A stretch of DNA of 64,000 nt from Aureimonas glaciei (GCF_014643375.1 NZ_BMJJ01000018.1:1-64000), one strand, 5' to 3'. Numbered from the stretch's first letter, positions 49,186 to 57,526 are shown. Notes: a model not told the origin generated them from the letters alone. A program made the numbers and translations.

Positions 49186-50516
49186 CCCCGTTCGCCCGAC
49201 AGCAGCCGGTCGCGGATTTCCGAGATGGCGTTCTCGTGGCTGGAAAATCCCTCGTAGCGGGCGAGCCGCCGCGCGTGCAGCGCCAGTTCCGGATAGCCAG
49301 CGGAGGTGACGTAGCCGATCGACGAGCGCTTCAGGAAGTCGGTCACCGACAGGGGGCCGTAGGTGCGCGCCCAGCGGCTGGTCGGCAGCACGGCGTTCGG
49401 GCCGAGCACGAAATTGCCGAGGGTGATCGGCGTGTGCGGCCCCATCAGGATTTCCGCCGCCTCGGTGATCCGGCCGAGATGGCGGAACGGCTCCATCGAC
49501 AGGATTTCCAGGTGCTCCGGCGCGTAGTCGTTGATGAAGGCGTAGCTGTCCTCCAGCGAGGCCGTCAGGATGATGCCGCCATAGGCACCCTGCAGCACGG
49601 TCTGCGAGAAGCCGACGCGCTGCTCGGTCATCGCTTCCCAGTAACCGGGCAGTGCCGCCATCGCGGCCTCCGCCACCTTGCGGTCATGGGTGACGATGTA
49701 GGCGGAGGAATCCGGTCCGTGCTCGGCCTCGATCAGGACGTCGAGCGCGGCCAGCGCGCCGTCGACGGTCTCATCGGCAAAGATGATCGCCTCGGACGGG
49801 CCGGCCGGAAGGCCGGTGTTGATGACGCCCGACAAGAGGCTCTTGGCCGCGACGACGAAGGGCGAGCCGGGCCCGACGATCTTCAGCACCGGCGCGATCG
49901 TCTCCGTGCCGTAGGCGACGGCGGCCACCGCCTGCGCGCCGCCAACCTTGTAGACGGTCTCGACGCCGGCAAGACGCGCGGCGACCAGCGTCGCGGCATC
50001 GACCGAGCCGTCCGGGGTCGGCGGCGTGACGATGCAGAGGTTCGGCACGCCGGCGACGACCGCCGGGACGCTGGTCATCATCGTCACCGAGGGAAAGGCG
50101 CCCTTGCCGCGCGGCACGTAGAGCGCGGCGGACTGGATCGGCGTCCAGCGGTCGCCGGCAAACGAGCCGGGGCGCATCTCCTTGAACCACATCGGCTCCG
50201 GCTTCTGCTCCTCGTGGAATCGCCGGATGTTGTCGATGCCGAAGCGGATGGACTCGATCACCTCGGGATCGACGGCCTGGAAGGCCGCGTCGAACTCGGC
50301 TTCGGAGACCTTGATCTGGCCGGGCTTCACCTCGGACTTGTCGAAGTCGCGGGCAAAGCGCAGCAGCGCGGCGTCGCCTTCGGTGCGGACGGCCTCGATG
50401 ATCGGCTTCACCCGCTCGACGAAGCCGGAGAGGTCGGTTTCCGAACGCCGCGTCAGCGCGGCGCGGCCCTTGGCGTCGAGCGTCGAAAGATCATGGAAGG
50501 AGCAGATCTCGGGCAT
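49182..50516 (-). CDS. hpsN: Histidinol-dehydrogenase-family enzyme, HpsN-like (sulfopropanediol 3-dehydrogenase)
   Basis: 444 residues from the ATG at 50516. It has the full HisD fold: VPRGKGAFPSVTMMT, VYKVGGAQAVAAVAYG, LPAGPSEAIIFADE, and the metal-binding YAPEHLEI. It differs from biosynthetic HisD in the MWFKEMRPGSFAGDRWTPI segment, which I associate with the catabolic HpsN branch that oxidises (R)-dihydroxypropanesulfonate to sulfolactate. Its position inside an uptake and dehydrogenase operon, away from his genes, agrees with a catabolic role. Another hydroxymethyl substrate cannot be excluded. Confidence 0.85.
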   Translation of the reverse strand: MPEICSFHDLSTLDAKGRAALTRRSETDLSGFVERVKPIIEAVRTEGDAALLRFARDFDKSEVKPGQIKVSEAEFDAAFQAVDPEVIESIRFGIDNIRRFHEEQKPEPMWFKEMRPGSFAGDRWTPIQSAALYVPRGKGAFPSVTMMTSVPAVVAGVPNLCIVTPPTPDGSVDAATLVAARLAGVETVYKVGGAQAVAAVAYGTETIAPVLKIVGPGSPFVVAAKSLLSGVINTGLPAGPSEAIIFADETVDGALAALDVLIEAEHGPDSSAYIVTHDRKVAEAAMAALPGYWEAMTEQRVGFSQTVLQGAYGGIILTASLEDSYAFINDYAPEHLEILSMEPFRHLGRITEAAEILMGPHTPITLGNFVLGPNAVLPTSRWARTYGPLSVTDFLKRSSIGYVTSAGYPELALHARRLARYEGFSSHENAISEIRDRLLSGERG

Positions 50517-50527
50517 CGCAGTCCCTG

Positions 50528-51328
50528 TCACTTGGATTTCAGAAAGATGTCGAGGCCGACCAGCCGGTCGAGCACGAAGATCGCCGCCGCCGCGCAGGCG
50601 ATGAACACCACGGAGATGGCGGCGAGGTCCGGGGTGATGATCGAGCGGATGGAATTGTAGATCTGCACCGGCAGCGTGACGATCCGCGCGTCGACGAGGA
50701 GCAGGCTGACCAGGAATTCGTTCAGCGCCAGGATGAACATCAGCAGCGAGCCGGAGATCACGCCCGGCATCACCGCCGGCAGGGTCACGAACAGGAAGGC
50801 CTGCAGCGGCGGCGCGCCGCAACTGGCGGCGGCCAGCTCCAGGTCCGGGTCGAGCGAGGCGGCGCTGGCCGTCACCGCCCAGATCATGAAGGGCAGGTTG
50901 ATGACGCAGGCGGCGACGCCCACCGGCCAGAGCGAGCCGAGAACGCCCGCCTCGCCGAAGACCAGCATCAGGCCGATGCCGGAGCCGATCAGCGGGATGG
51001 TGAAGGGCAGAAGCAGGTAGATCTGCAACCCCTGTCCGAAGCGCACGCGGTATTTCGTCAGCGCGAGGCCGGCGAGCGTACCGACCGGGATGGCGATCAA
51101 GGTGCAGATCACCGCCACCTGCAGCGAACGGAAGAAGGCCCGCCGCAGGTCGCTCGCCGCAAACACCTTGGCGTACCACTTCAGCGAAAACCCGTCCGGT
51201 GGAAAGGTGATGAGGTTGCCGGATGTGAACGAGGCGCCGAGCACCACCAGCGTCGGCGCCGACAGGATCACCAGCGCCAGGATGACGAAGCCGTTGAGGG
51301 TGAAGGACTTGCTGCGGGAGGCGCTCAT
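50528..51328 (-). CDS. ABC transporter permease (PotC type)
   Basis: 266 residues with six membrane helices and the permease EAA loop ELAAASCGAPPLQAFLFVTLP (residues ~180-200). It belongs to the spermidine/putrescine/iron-type permeases. It overlaps its partner permease by four bases. Works with 51325, 52337 and 53476 as one importer. Confidence 0.92.
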   Translation of the reverse strand: MSASRSKSFTLNGFVILALVILSAPTLVVLGASFTSGNLITFPPDGFSLKWYAKVFAASDLRRAFFRSLQVAVICTLIAIPVGTLAGLALTKYRVRFGQGLQIYLLLPFTIPLIGSGIGLMLVFGEAGVLGSLWPVGVAACVINLPFMIWAVTASAASLDPDLELAAASCGAPPLQAFLFVTLPAVMPGVISGSLLMFILALNEFLVSLLLVDARIVTLPVQIYNSIRSIITPDLAAISVVFIACAAAAIFVLDRLVGLDIFLKSK

Positions 51329-52272
51329 CGCCTGGCTCCCAGCGCCAGCGTACCGGCGCCGAACAGAGCGAACACCGCGCCGACGAGCGCGGATCCGGCG
51401 ACGACGAGCAGCATGGTCAGCGTCGCGCCCATGCCCTGGTCGGAGGTGCGGAAGAACTGGTCGTAGATCGCGTTGGCGATGAAATCCTGGCCGCCGCCGC
51501 CAAGAATGGCGGGAATGGCAAAATCGGTCAGCGACAGGGTCAGCACCACGAGGCCGGCCCCGATGAAGCCCGGCCGCGCCATGGGGATGACGACATGGCT
51601 GAACACTTTCACCCAGCTCGCGCCGAGCGAGCCGGCGGCAGCCTCGATCTCCTCGGGGATTGCGGTCAGCGCCGGGGCGAGCATCAGCACGGCGAAGGGC
51701 AGCATGTACTGGACGAGGCCGAACAGCACGGCCCAGTAGTTGAACAACAGTCGGATCGGACCGATGCCGAACAGGCCGAGGAATTCGTTGGCGAGCCCCT
51801 GATTGCCGAGGATGATCAGCCAGCCATAGGCGCGCACCACCTGGCCGATGAAGAAGGGCAGGAACAGCGCGATCAGGAGGAATTTGCGCAGCGCTTTCGA
51901 GGGCGTGCGCACCATCACATAGGCATAGGGGAAGGCGAGGATCAGCGTCACCACCGTCACCAGCAGCGCGCCGCCAAGGCTGCGCAGCGCCACGGTGAAG
52001 AACAGCGGCTCGGAAAAGGCTCTGATATAGTTGGCGAGCGACCAGTCCTCGGACGGCAGGAAGGTGGAAGTGTCGAGGGTGCGCAGGCTGAGGTCGGCGA
52101 TCTCCACGAGGCCGAGGACGAGCAGCCCGACCAGCAGCACCGCCGGCAGCAGCATCAGATAGGGCAGTCCCTTTGCAAAGGAGCGCGGCCAGACGGCGCC
52201 GGCAGCAGTCTCGAGGGCATCGAGGACGCGCCAGGACAGCGGATAGGCGCGGCGGGCGGGACGGAGCGGCAT
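51325..52272 (-). CDS. ABC transporter permease (PotB type)
   Basis: 315 residues. A short N-terminal extension precedes a first helix (LPYLMLLPAVLLVGLLVLGL). The EAA loop is EAAAGSLGASWVKVFSHVVIP. Six helices in all. Paired with the PotC-type permease; together they form the channel of the importer. It follows the binding-protein gene by 64 bases. Confidence 0.92.
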   Translation of the reverse strand: MPLRPARRAYPLSWRVLDALETAAGAVWPRSFAKGLPYLMLLPAVLLVGLLVLGLVEIADLSLRTLDTSTFLPSEDWSLANYIRAFSEPLFFTVALRSLGGALLVTVVTLILAFPYAYVMVRTPSKALRKFLLIALFLPFFIGQVVRAYGWLIILGNQGLANEFLGLFGIGPIRLLFNYWAVLFGLVQYMLPFAVLMLAPALTAIPEEIEAAAGSLGASWVKVFSHVVIPMARPGFIGAGLVVLTLSLTDFAIPAILGGGGQDFIANAIYDQFFRTSDQGMGATLTMLLVVAGSALVGAVFALFGAGTLALGARR

Positions 52273-52336
52273 CAGGATTTCCGGTCGGGGAGAGAGGGAC
52301 CCGCCGCCGAGGCGCGGCGGGTCCGAAGGCGGGCGC

Positions 52337-53449
52337 TCAGCCCTGCATGATCGCCTTGAACTTGCCGAACCACTCGCTCTCGTTCTCGACCTGGATTTTG
52401 GAGGAGATGCGGATCAGGTGCTCGAAATCCTTCGGCTGCGTCGGATAGGACGGGTCGCCGACGAGATCGTCCGGCGGCGTCAGGCCGGGCACGACGCCGG
52501 GCAGGCCGAGGCCGTCGAGCCAGACCTGCTGGGCCTCTTTGGTGATCGCGTGGTTGATGTACTGCTTGGCCCAGTACAGCTCGTTCTCCGGCAGGCCCTT
52601 CGGGATCCACAGCCCGTCGGTGTCGAACTTGGCGCCCTCCTCCGGCACGACCCAGGCGATGTCCACGCCGTTCTTCTTGGCCTCGCGGGCGTTGGTCGAG
52701 ATGGTACAGGCAAGGTCGATCTCGCCGTTCTGGAACCAGGTGGTGAAGTCCGGGTCCTCGCCGAGCAGCGGCTGCTGCTCCTTGATCTTGGCGATGAAGT
52801 CCCAGGCCGGCTGCATGTTGCCGGGAATGTCCTCGAGCTTGCCGCCGCCGGCGACCTGGGCCGGGAAGTGGAAGCCGATGCCGTCGTTGTAGAGCGCGAT
52901 GCGGCCCTTGAATTTCGGGTCGAGCATCGCCGTCCACGAGGTCGGCGGGCCGTCCGAGAAAGCCTCGGGGCGGTAGGCGAGGACGTAGACGTAGCCGTAG
53001 GTGTTGACGATCGGGAACCCGTCGAGGCCGACGGGCTTGGCCAGATCCGAGACGTTCTTGAGGTTCGGCAGATCCGACAGGTCCTCGGTGACGCCGCGCA
53101 GCGCCGACTTGGTGGCGTTGGTGGTGGTGTCCCAGTTGATGTGGATCGGCGGCACCCGCTTCTGCGCCACGGCGGCCCAGACTTTCGGCTGGATCTCGTT
53201 GTCCTCGGTGAGGTCGTGGCGAACGGCGATGCCGGTCATCTCCGTGAAGCTATCGGAGACGCCGGCCTTCAGCGCGTCGACCCAGCTGCCGCCCCAGGCG
53301 CGGACGATGATTTCCGCCGGCTTTTCCGGCTCCTGCGCGAAGGCGCGGCCAAGGCCGAGCGCCGAGGCGCCAGCGAAGGAGCCCACGGCGGCGGTGCCGG
53401 CGAGAAAGCGGCGGCGGGAGAGTGCGGTGAGGTTCGTGCCATCGGCCAT
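52337..53449 (-). CDS. ABC transporter substrate-binding protein (PotD type, Tat signal)
   Basis: 370 residues. The leader has a twin-arginine motif (SRRRFLAGTAAVG) and a hydrophobic stretch ending RAFA near residue 38, so it is exported folded. The mature part is a type II periplasmic binding protein of the polyamine/Fe3+ group (VVRAWGGSWVDALK-like start, AYRPEAFSDGPPTSW, LPENELYWAKQYINHA). Ligand not readable; polyamines are the family default, but the neighbouring dehydrogenases argue for a hydroxylated sulfonate or sugar acid. Confidence 0.92.
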   Translation of the reverse strand: MADGTNLTALSRRRFLAGTAAVGSFAGASALGLGRAFAQEPEKPAEIIVRAWGGSWVDALKAGVSDSFTEMTGIAVRHDLTEDNEIQPKVWAAVAQKRVPPIHINWDTTTNATKSALRGVTEDLSDLPNLKNVSDLAKPVGLDGFPIVNTYGYVYVLAYRPEAFSDGPPTSWTAMLDPKFKGRIALYNDGIGFHFPAQVAGGGKLEDIPGNMQPAWDFIAKIKEQQPLLGEDPDFTTWFQNGEIDLACTISTNAREAKKNGVDIAWVVPEEGAKFDTDGLWIPKGLPENELYWAKQYINHAITKEAQQVWLDGLGLPGVVPGLTPPDDLVGDPSYPTQPKDFEHLIRISSKIQVENESEWFGKFKAIMQG

Positions 53450-53475
53450 GCGGGTCTCCTTGGGTTGGTGTGGGT

Positions 53476-54597
53476 TTAGGGTCGGATGTAGACGAGAAGG
53501 TCGCGGACGTTCCAGCCGAGCGCAACCGTGCTGCCCGCCGGCCGCGGCGCATGGCCGGCAGGATCGTGGTCGAAGACGCTGAGCACCAGACCACCGAGCG
53601 CCGGCACCGCGACCTGGTAGACCACCCGCTCGCCCTCGAAGATCATGTCCGCGACCGTGCCGGCGACCACGGTTTCGAGCCCGGCGAGGCTTTCGGCCTC
53701 CAATGCGATGCGGATCTGCTCGGCGCGCAGCGCCCCGACCACGGCGTCGCCGACGGCCGGGAACGCGCCGTTGCCGGTGGGCCGGCCGGACACCGTCATG
53801 GCGCCGATGCGCAGGACTACCGTATCCGACGTCACGGCCTCGACGCGGGCGTCCAGCCGGTTGGTGACGCCGATGAAATTGGCCACGAAGGCCGTCGCCG
53901 GCTGCCGATAGGTGATGGTCGGCTCGGCCATCTGCTGGATCCGGCCCTTGTCCATCACGATCACCTCGTCGGAGACGACGAGCGCCTCGCGCTGGTCGTG
54001 CGTGACGTTGATGGTGGTGACGCCGAGTTCGCGCTGGATGCGGCGGAACTCCAGCTGAGTCTCCTCGCGCAGCTTGCGGTCGAGCGCGGCCAGCGGCTCG
54101 TCGAGCAGAAGCAGGTCCGGCTCGAAGACCAGCGCCCGGGCGATGGCGACGCGCTGCTGCTGGCCGCCGGAGAGTTCGTGGATGCGCCGGTCGCCATAGC
54201 CGCCGAGCTGCACGAGATCGAGATAGCGCGCCACCCGCGCCGGAATCTCGCGCGCATCGAAGCGGCGCATCTTCAGCGGGAAGGCGACATTCTCGGCGGC
54301 GGTGAGATGCGGGAACAGCGCCAGTTTCTGGAACACCATGCCGATCGAGCGCTTGTGCGGCGGCTCGTCGGAAACCTGCCGGCCGTTGATCGCGATCTCG
54401 CCCGAGGTCGACGCCTGAAAGCCCGCGATCATCCGCAACAGGGTGGTCTTGCCGGAGCCAGAGGGCCCGAGAATGGTCAGGAAACGGCCGCGCTGCAGCT
54501 CGAACGAGGCGTCGGCGACGGCGTGCTGACCGTTGTAGACCATATCGACATGCCGAACGGAGACAGCGATTTCAGCGTGCTTACCCGACACGGCCAC
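53476..54597 (-). CDS. ABC transporter ATP-binding protein (PotA type)
   Basis: 373 residues: Walker A GPSGSGKTT, signature LSGGQQQRVAIARAL, Walker B LLLLDEPLAALD, switch His in INVTHDQREAL, then a C-terminal TOBE domain. The annotated GTG at 54597 could be replaced by a second GTG at 54591, which has GGGAG at a better distance. It is the first gene of the long operon down to 46287; a HutC-type palindrome lies 44-55 bases upstream. Confidence 0.92.
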   Translation of the reverse strand: MAVSGKHAEIAVSVRHVDMVYNGQHAVADASFELQRGRFLTILGPSGSGKTTLLRMIAGFQASTSGEIAINGRQVSDEPPHKRSIGMVFQKLALFPHLTAAENVAFPLKMRRFDAREIPARVARYLDLVQLGGYGDRRIHELSGGQQQRVAIARALVFEPDLLLLDEPLAALDRKLREETQLEFRRIQRELGVTTINVTHDQREALVVSDEVIVMDKGRIQQMAEPTITYRQPATAFVANFIGVTNRLDARVEAVTSDTVVLRIGAMTVSGRPTGNGAFPAVGDAVVGALRAEQIRIALEAESLAGLETVVAGTVADMIFEGERVVYQVAVPALGGLVLSVFDHDPAGHAPRPAGSTVALGWNVRDLLVYIRP

Positions 54598-54640
54598 TCC
54601 CGGCGCAAAGGCTCGTTGCGGCCGAGACGGCCGAGATACC

Positions 54641-54652
54641 TAGACAAGTCTA
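54641..54652. promoter_or_regulatory. HutC/GntR-type operator palindrome
   Basis: TAGAC-AA-GTCTA, a perfect dyad with a 2-base centre, inside CCTAGACAAGTCTATACAGG. HutC-family repressors favour TAGAC/GTCTA and TGTATA elements of this kind. It lies between the SDR stop and the first gene of the ABC/hpsN operon, where the regulator at 47441 would act. Confidence 0.6.
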
Positions 54653-54758
54653 TACAGGTTCGGCCGACTGCTTCAAGACGAGGCAGCCGCGGAATTGGCG
54701 AGAATGTCGGCAGCGTTCGCCCTGCAGGACGCGGCACGCTACGCCGGTCGTTCTACCG

Positions 54759-55535
54759 TCAGATCGAAGCCAGCAAGCCGCCGTCGACCGTCAGGCACTG
54801 ACCCGTGACATAGCCCGACGCCGAGGAGGCGAGGAACACCGCGACGTCGCCGAGATCCCCCATCGCGCCGAAACGACCCATCGGGATCTTCGCCCGCATG
54901 CCCTTTTCCCAGGCCTCGTCGGCATAGAAGGCATCGGTCATCGCCGTGCGGAAATAGCCGGGGGCGATGGCGTTGACGCGGATGCCGAGCGCCGCCCATT
55001 CGGCGGCGAGCGCCCGCGTCATGCCGAGAAGGCCGGTCTTCGACGCGCCATAGGGCACTGCCGTCGGAATGCCGACGAAGGAGGTCACCGAGCAGAGATT
55101 GACGATGCTGCCGCCGCCTCCCCTCGCCATAAGGCGTCCGGCGCCCTGGGCGACGAAGAAGGCGCCCTTCAGATTGGTGTCGACGATCCGATCCCACAGC
55201 GCCTCGTCGACCTCGAGCGACGGACGCACCTCCTCGGTGCCGGCATTGTTGACGAGGATGTCGAGTCGGCCGAAGCGAGCCTCGATCGTGGCGAAGGTTT
55301 CGGGCATGGCGGCGATCTCGGTGACGTCGAGGGACAGCGGCAGGGCCTGCCGGCCGACAGCCTCGATCGCCGCGACCGTCTCGGCAAGGTCCCCGACGCG
55401 GCGTGCCGTCATGGCGACGTCCGCGCCGGCCTTCGCCAGCGCCACGGCGATCGCCGCCCCGATGCCGCGGCTGGCGCCGGTCACGAGGGCGATTCGGCCG
55501 GTGAGATCAAAGGCTGTGGGGGAGGAAGCGTTCAT
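54759..55535 (-). CDS. Short-chain dehydrogenase/reductase (HpsO-like by context)
   Basis: 258 residues from the ATG at 55535 (MNASSPTAF). Classical SDR: cofactor loop TGASRGIG at 19-26, NNAGTE, active-site Ser/Tyr/Lys in CSVTSF and YGASKTG, and a C-terminal GQCLTVDGG. The absence of an acidic residue directly after the second strand (MTARRVGD) suggests NADP. It precedes the transport operon on the same strand, separated by 161 bases containing the HutC-type operator. An SDR (HpsO) accompanies HpsN and HpsP in known dihydroxypropanesulfonate clusters. Confidence 0.88.
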   Translation of the reverse strand: MNASSPTAFDLTGRIALVTGASRGIGAAIAVALAKAGADVAMTARRVGDLAETVAAIEAVGRQALPLSLDVTEIAAMPETFATIEARFGRLDILVNNAGTEEVRPSLEVDEALWDRIVDTNLKGAFFVAQGAGRLMARGGGGSIVNLCSVTSFVGIPTAVPYGASKTGLLGMTRALAAEWAALGIRVNAIAPGYFRTAMTDAFYADEAWEKGMRAKIPMGRFGAMGDLGDVAVFLASSASGYVTGQCLTVDGGLLASI

Positions 55536-56081
55536 CGAGAGGACCTTGGCTGCAAATCGATGTGCGGACGATAGCGGCTTCGAGATGCGCTTGGCGAGCG
55601 AGCCGGCCCTTGCCGGTGCGACATCACCCACAAAATCCTGGATCGCCGGCGACAGTCTTACCCGCTTACCGTCATCCCCAGCGGCTCCCGCGCGCGGGAG
55701 CGCCAGCCTCCGCGATGGAGCATGGGCGCCGCCGGGCAAAGGGCCGGCGGGATGGCGGCGAATCGCGCAGCGCTGGGATGGATGAAAAGCGTTCCGCCGA
55801 GGCCTGTCGGGCGAGGCTAACGATGGTTGTTTGCGAAGGCGCTCTGCATGTGGGCTCCTGATGCCCAACCCAAAGCCTGCCTATGGGCACGGCGCCATCT
55901 TCCGGGCGACGCATGAGAGTGGAGCGAAGATGGTTGCCGTATCCGATTCCATGAGGCACGGGGATGGCGGTCGCCTGCTGAAGATTGGTGGCCACGCGCC
56001 CCGTCGCCAACTTTGTCAGATGCACATCGCAGCACCGAGAATTGCCTGCAGCGTTCCACAGGGCAGAATGTGTGTAGTGCC
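55536..56081. other. Intergenic region (546 bases)
   Basis: The part from 55670 to 55786 is a palindrome-rich element described separately. The rest has only weak open frames on either strand, none with a credible start or family. I see no gene. Confidence 0.5.
55670..55786. repeat. Candidate palindromic intergenic repeat element
   Basis: Outer ends CATCCCCAGCG (from about 55673) and CGCTGGGATG (55770-55779) are near-perfect inverted repeats. Inside are a perfect 18-base palindrome GCTCCCGCGCGCGGGAGC (55684-55701) and a 7-bp stem CCGCCGG/CCGGCGG (around 55730-55750). The nested design resembles the small palindromic elements (RIME-like) that recur between genes in rhizobial genomes. Only one copy is in the window, so its repeat nature is unproven. 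Confidence 0.4.
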
Positions 56082-56429
56082 TCACTCGTGCTGGGTTGCC
56101 ACCTCCTTGGCTTGGCAGGAGGCGAAGTCAGCGGCCTGGTTTGCAAAGTTGACCGCTTCATTGGCGAACGTTTGCGCTTCCTCGGCATACGTTCGCAGCT
56201 TCCTGATGTAGGTCTCAACGTCGCTCTTGTAGCTCTCTAGCTCCCAAGTCTCGCAAGTATGCGTTCGCGAATATGAATATCCTGCGAGACAATAGGGGAC
56301 GGACGGCTTACCGAGCGCGCCCGGCGCAGCAGGGGCATTGCCATAGAAGGAAGTGTCGGTGCAAAAGGCAGCCGAAGGCACCACGCACGTTAGGAGAATA
56401 ACGCTCCCGATTGCGGCTATAGCTTTCAC
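56082..56429 (-). CDS. Small exported hypothetical protein
   Basis: 115 residues with a signal peptide (MKAIAAIGSVILLTCVVPSAAFC, cleavage near residue 22). The mature part has four cysteines (C23, C47, C59 and one near the end), a Pro/Gly-rich start, and a long helix with Phe/Ala-x-x-Ala spacing (AEEAQTFANEAVNFANQAADFA) that looks like a short coiled coil. I do not recognise the family. It lies just outside the tRNA-Lys fragment, on the chromosomal side of the prophage border, and its base composition is lower in GC than the neighbours. Confidence 0.7.
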   Translation of the reverse strand: MKAIAAIGSVILLTCVVPSAAFCTDTSFYGNAPAAPGALGKPSVPYCLAGYSYSRTHTCETWELESYKSDVETYIRKLRTYAEEAQTFANEAVNFANQAADFASCQAKEVATQHE

Positions 56430-56593
56430 TGGTCGTCGTCCTCCCGATGAAGCGCACCCGGTAGGCCAGCCGCGCGCTCCCGAAGCGCTGTCCGAATGCG
56501 TTGGACGAAGTAGGAATTTGCGGAACAGCTACGCTTCACGGAGGAGACCAATCGAAAGGTCATGTGCGCCACCTTTGTAGCACAACTCCTCAA

Positions 56594-56619
56594 CTCTAAT
56601 CAGCTATAATTGATTAGAG
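56594..56619. terminator. AT-rich hairpin downstream of the tRNA-Lys 3' end
   Basis: CTCTAATCA (56594-56602) and TGATTAGAG (56611-56619) form a perfect 9-bp stem with an 8-base loop, 24 bases beyond the tRNA 3' CCA on the minus strand. It could be the original terminator of the tRNA gene, or an operator; no U-tract is present. Confidence 0.4.
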
Positions 56620-56642
56620 AATTGCAGTATCGGCGGAAGTGA

Positions 56643-56691
56643 TGGTGGGTGTGCACAGGTTCGAACTGTGGACCCGCTGATTAAGAGTCAG
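56643..56691 (-). other. 3' half of tRNA-Lys(CTT): prophage attachment site
   Basis: Read on the minus strand, 49 bases match the 3' half of a lysine tRNA: anticodon stem CTGA/TCAG, loop with CTT anticodon (56683-56685), TTCGAAC T-loop inside a CACAG/CTGTG stem, acceptor CACACCC, discriminator A and encoded CCA. The sequence beyond 56691 does not supply GGGTGTG or a D arm, so the gene is not complete. Such a 3' remnant is what integration at a tRNA gene leaves at the end opposite the intact copy. The intact tRNA is then expected to the right of the prophage, outside this window. Confidence 0.75.
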
Positions 56692-56860
56692 TTTGCCCGA
56701 GCGTCCACCGGACGCCAAGACCTATCGGGGGATAGCAAATTCAACGGGTTAGGGTGCCAGAAATTATTATTGCGTATCACGCGGCCTCATCCTCCTGCTA
56801 TCAGTCTGCTACCACGCTTCGAAGCATGAGTTCACACCGTGAACGTGGATCGCTTACAGA

Positions 56861-56874
56861 TTGATCTACATCAA
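56861..56874. promoter_or_regulatory. Perfect FNR/FixK palindrome (box D) near the prophage border
   Basis: TTGATCTACATCAA matches TTGAT-N4-ATCAA fully. It lies about 100 bases before the first small prophage gene (56970, plus strand), a distance compatible with activation. Its presence inside the presumed prophage is unexpected. Confidence 0.65.
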
Positions 56875-56969
56875 GAGGGCGGAACAAGAGGTGAACCGGC
56901 CTCGGCATGGCGAGTAGCGGCTTGAGGCTGCGCTAGACGCCGCCTCCCTGCCCGTGCTTCATTTCCGCC

Positions 56970-57236
56970 ATGCGCCGCGAGTACGCCAGCCCCTACATCT
57001 CCGACCTGCCAATGGCCAAGATCGGCGTCGAGTGCGACCGTTGCTGGATGCGGCGGCGATACGTCAAGGCAGCCTTGCTCGCGAGGATTGGCGACCAGAA
57101 CCTGCCCGACCTCCTGCCGAAGTTCGCCAGGGCTGAAGGGTGCACGTTCACGGCGAATGTCTTCACCGATCGCTGCCGACTGCGATATGACGACGAGAGC
57201 CGCATCCCGAAGCCTCCACCGAAAGACCCGCCATGA
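56970..57236 (+). CDS. Small prophage-border protein with possible zinc-binding cysteines
   Basis: 88 residues. The core SDLPMAKIGVECDRCWMRRRYVKAALLARIGDQ with Cys-x2-Cys, and a later Cys pair (EGC, DRCRLRY), resembles short zinc-ribbon hypothetical proteins carried by rhizobial phages and islands. I cannot name a function. The ATG at 56970 has no clear ribosome site; a start at 57012 (MAKIGVEC) is possible. It overlaps the next gene by ATGA. Confidence 0.6.
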   Translation: MRREYASPYISDLPMAKIGVECDRCWMRRRYVKAALLARIGDQNLPDLLPKFARAEGCTFTANVFTDRCRLRYDDESRIPKPPPKDPP

Positions 57237-57526
57237 TCGCCGCGCCCAAGACCGCTGCCGACTATGCCGACCGGGCGATCGACTGCCAGTTCGCGATGGA
57301 GACGGCGTTTCAGGATCTCGCACGGCGCGCCGAGTTCGCCGGCTGGACCGAGGATGACGTGTCGGCCGCGCTGCTCGAATTGGCGAGGAGCCACATCAAA
57401 GGCATCATCGCGGACAGGAAGACGGCAGTAGACTTGGCGGAGGCGGATAAACAGGGACAACCGCCCGCGTCGTCGGTGTCGACTGTAGGCGGTGAGCCAC
57501 GTTCGGAGGTGATCACTGATGCCTGA
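57233..57526 (+). CDS. Small hypothetical prophage protein
   Basis: 97 residues, mostly helical in the first two thirds (AADYADRAIDCQFAMETAFQDLARRAEFAGWTEDDVSAAL), with a disordered tail. It starts in the stop of the preceding gene and its end overlaps the following start by 8 bases. No family recognised; the coupling supports it being a real gene of a small operon. Confidence 0.6.
   Translation: MIAAPKTAADYADRAIDCQFAMETAFQDLARRAEFAGWTEDDVSAALLELARSHIKGIIADRKTAVDLAEADKQGQPPASSVSTVGGEPRSEVITDA

Larger units (their letters stand above)
56430..56969. other. Prophage border region (540 bases)
   Basis: Contains a 9-bp hairpin (56594-56619), the tRNA-Lys 3' fragment (56643-56691), a GCGTCC-ACC-GGACGC hairpin (56701-56715) and an FNR-type palindrome (56861-56874). 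No protein gene is apparent. Confidence 0.6.

Noticed and set aside
55672-56085. Minus-strand open frame of 137 codons
   Set aside because: It crosses the palindromic element, has no ribosome site or recognisable family, and mixed composition.
56643-56720. Complete tRNA-Lys gene
   Set aside because: Sequence 5' of the anticodon stem supplies neither the GGGTGTG acceptor strand nor a D arm, so only the 3' half is present.
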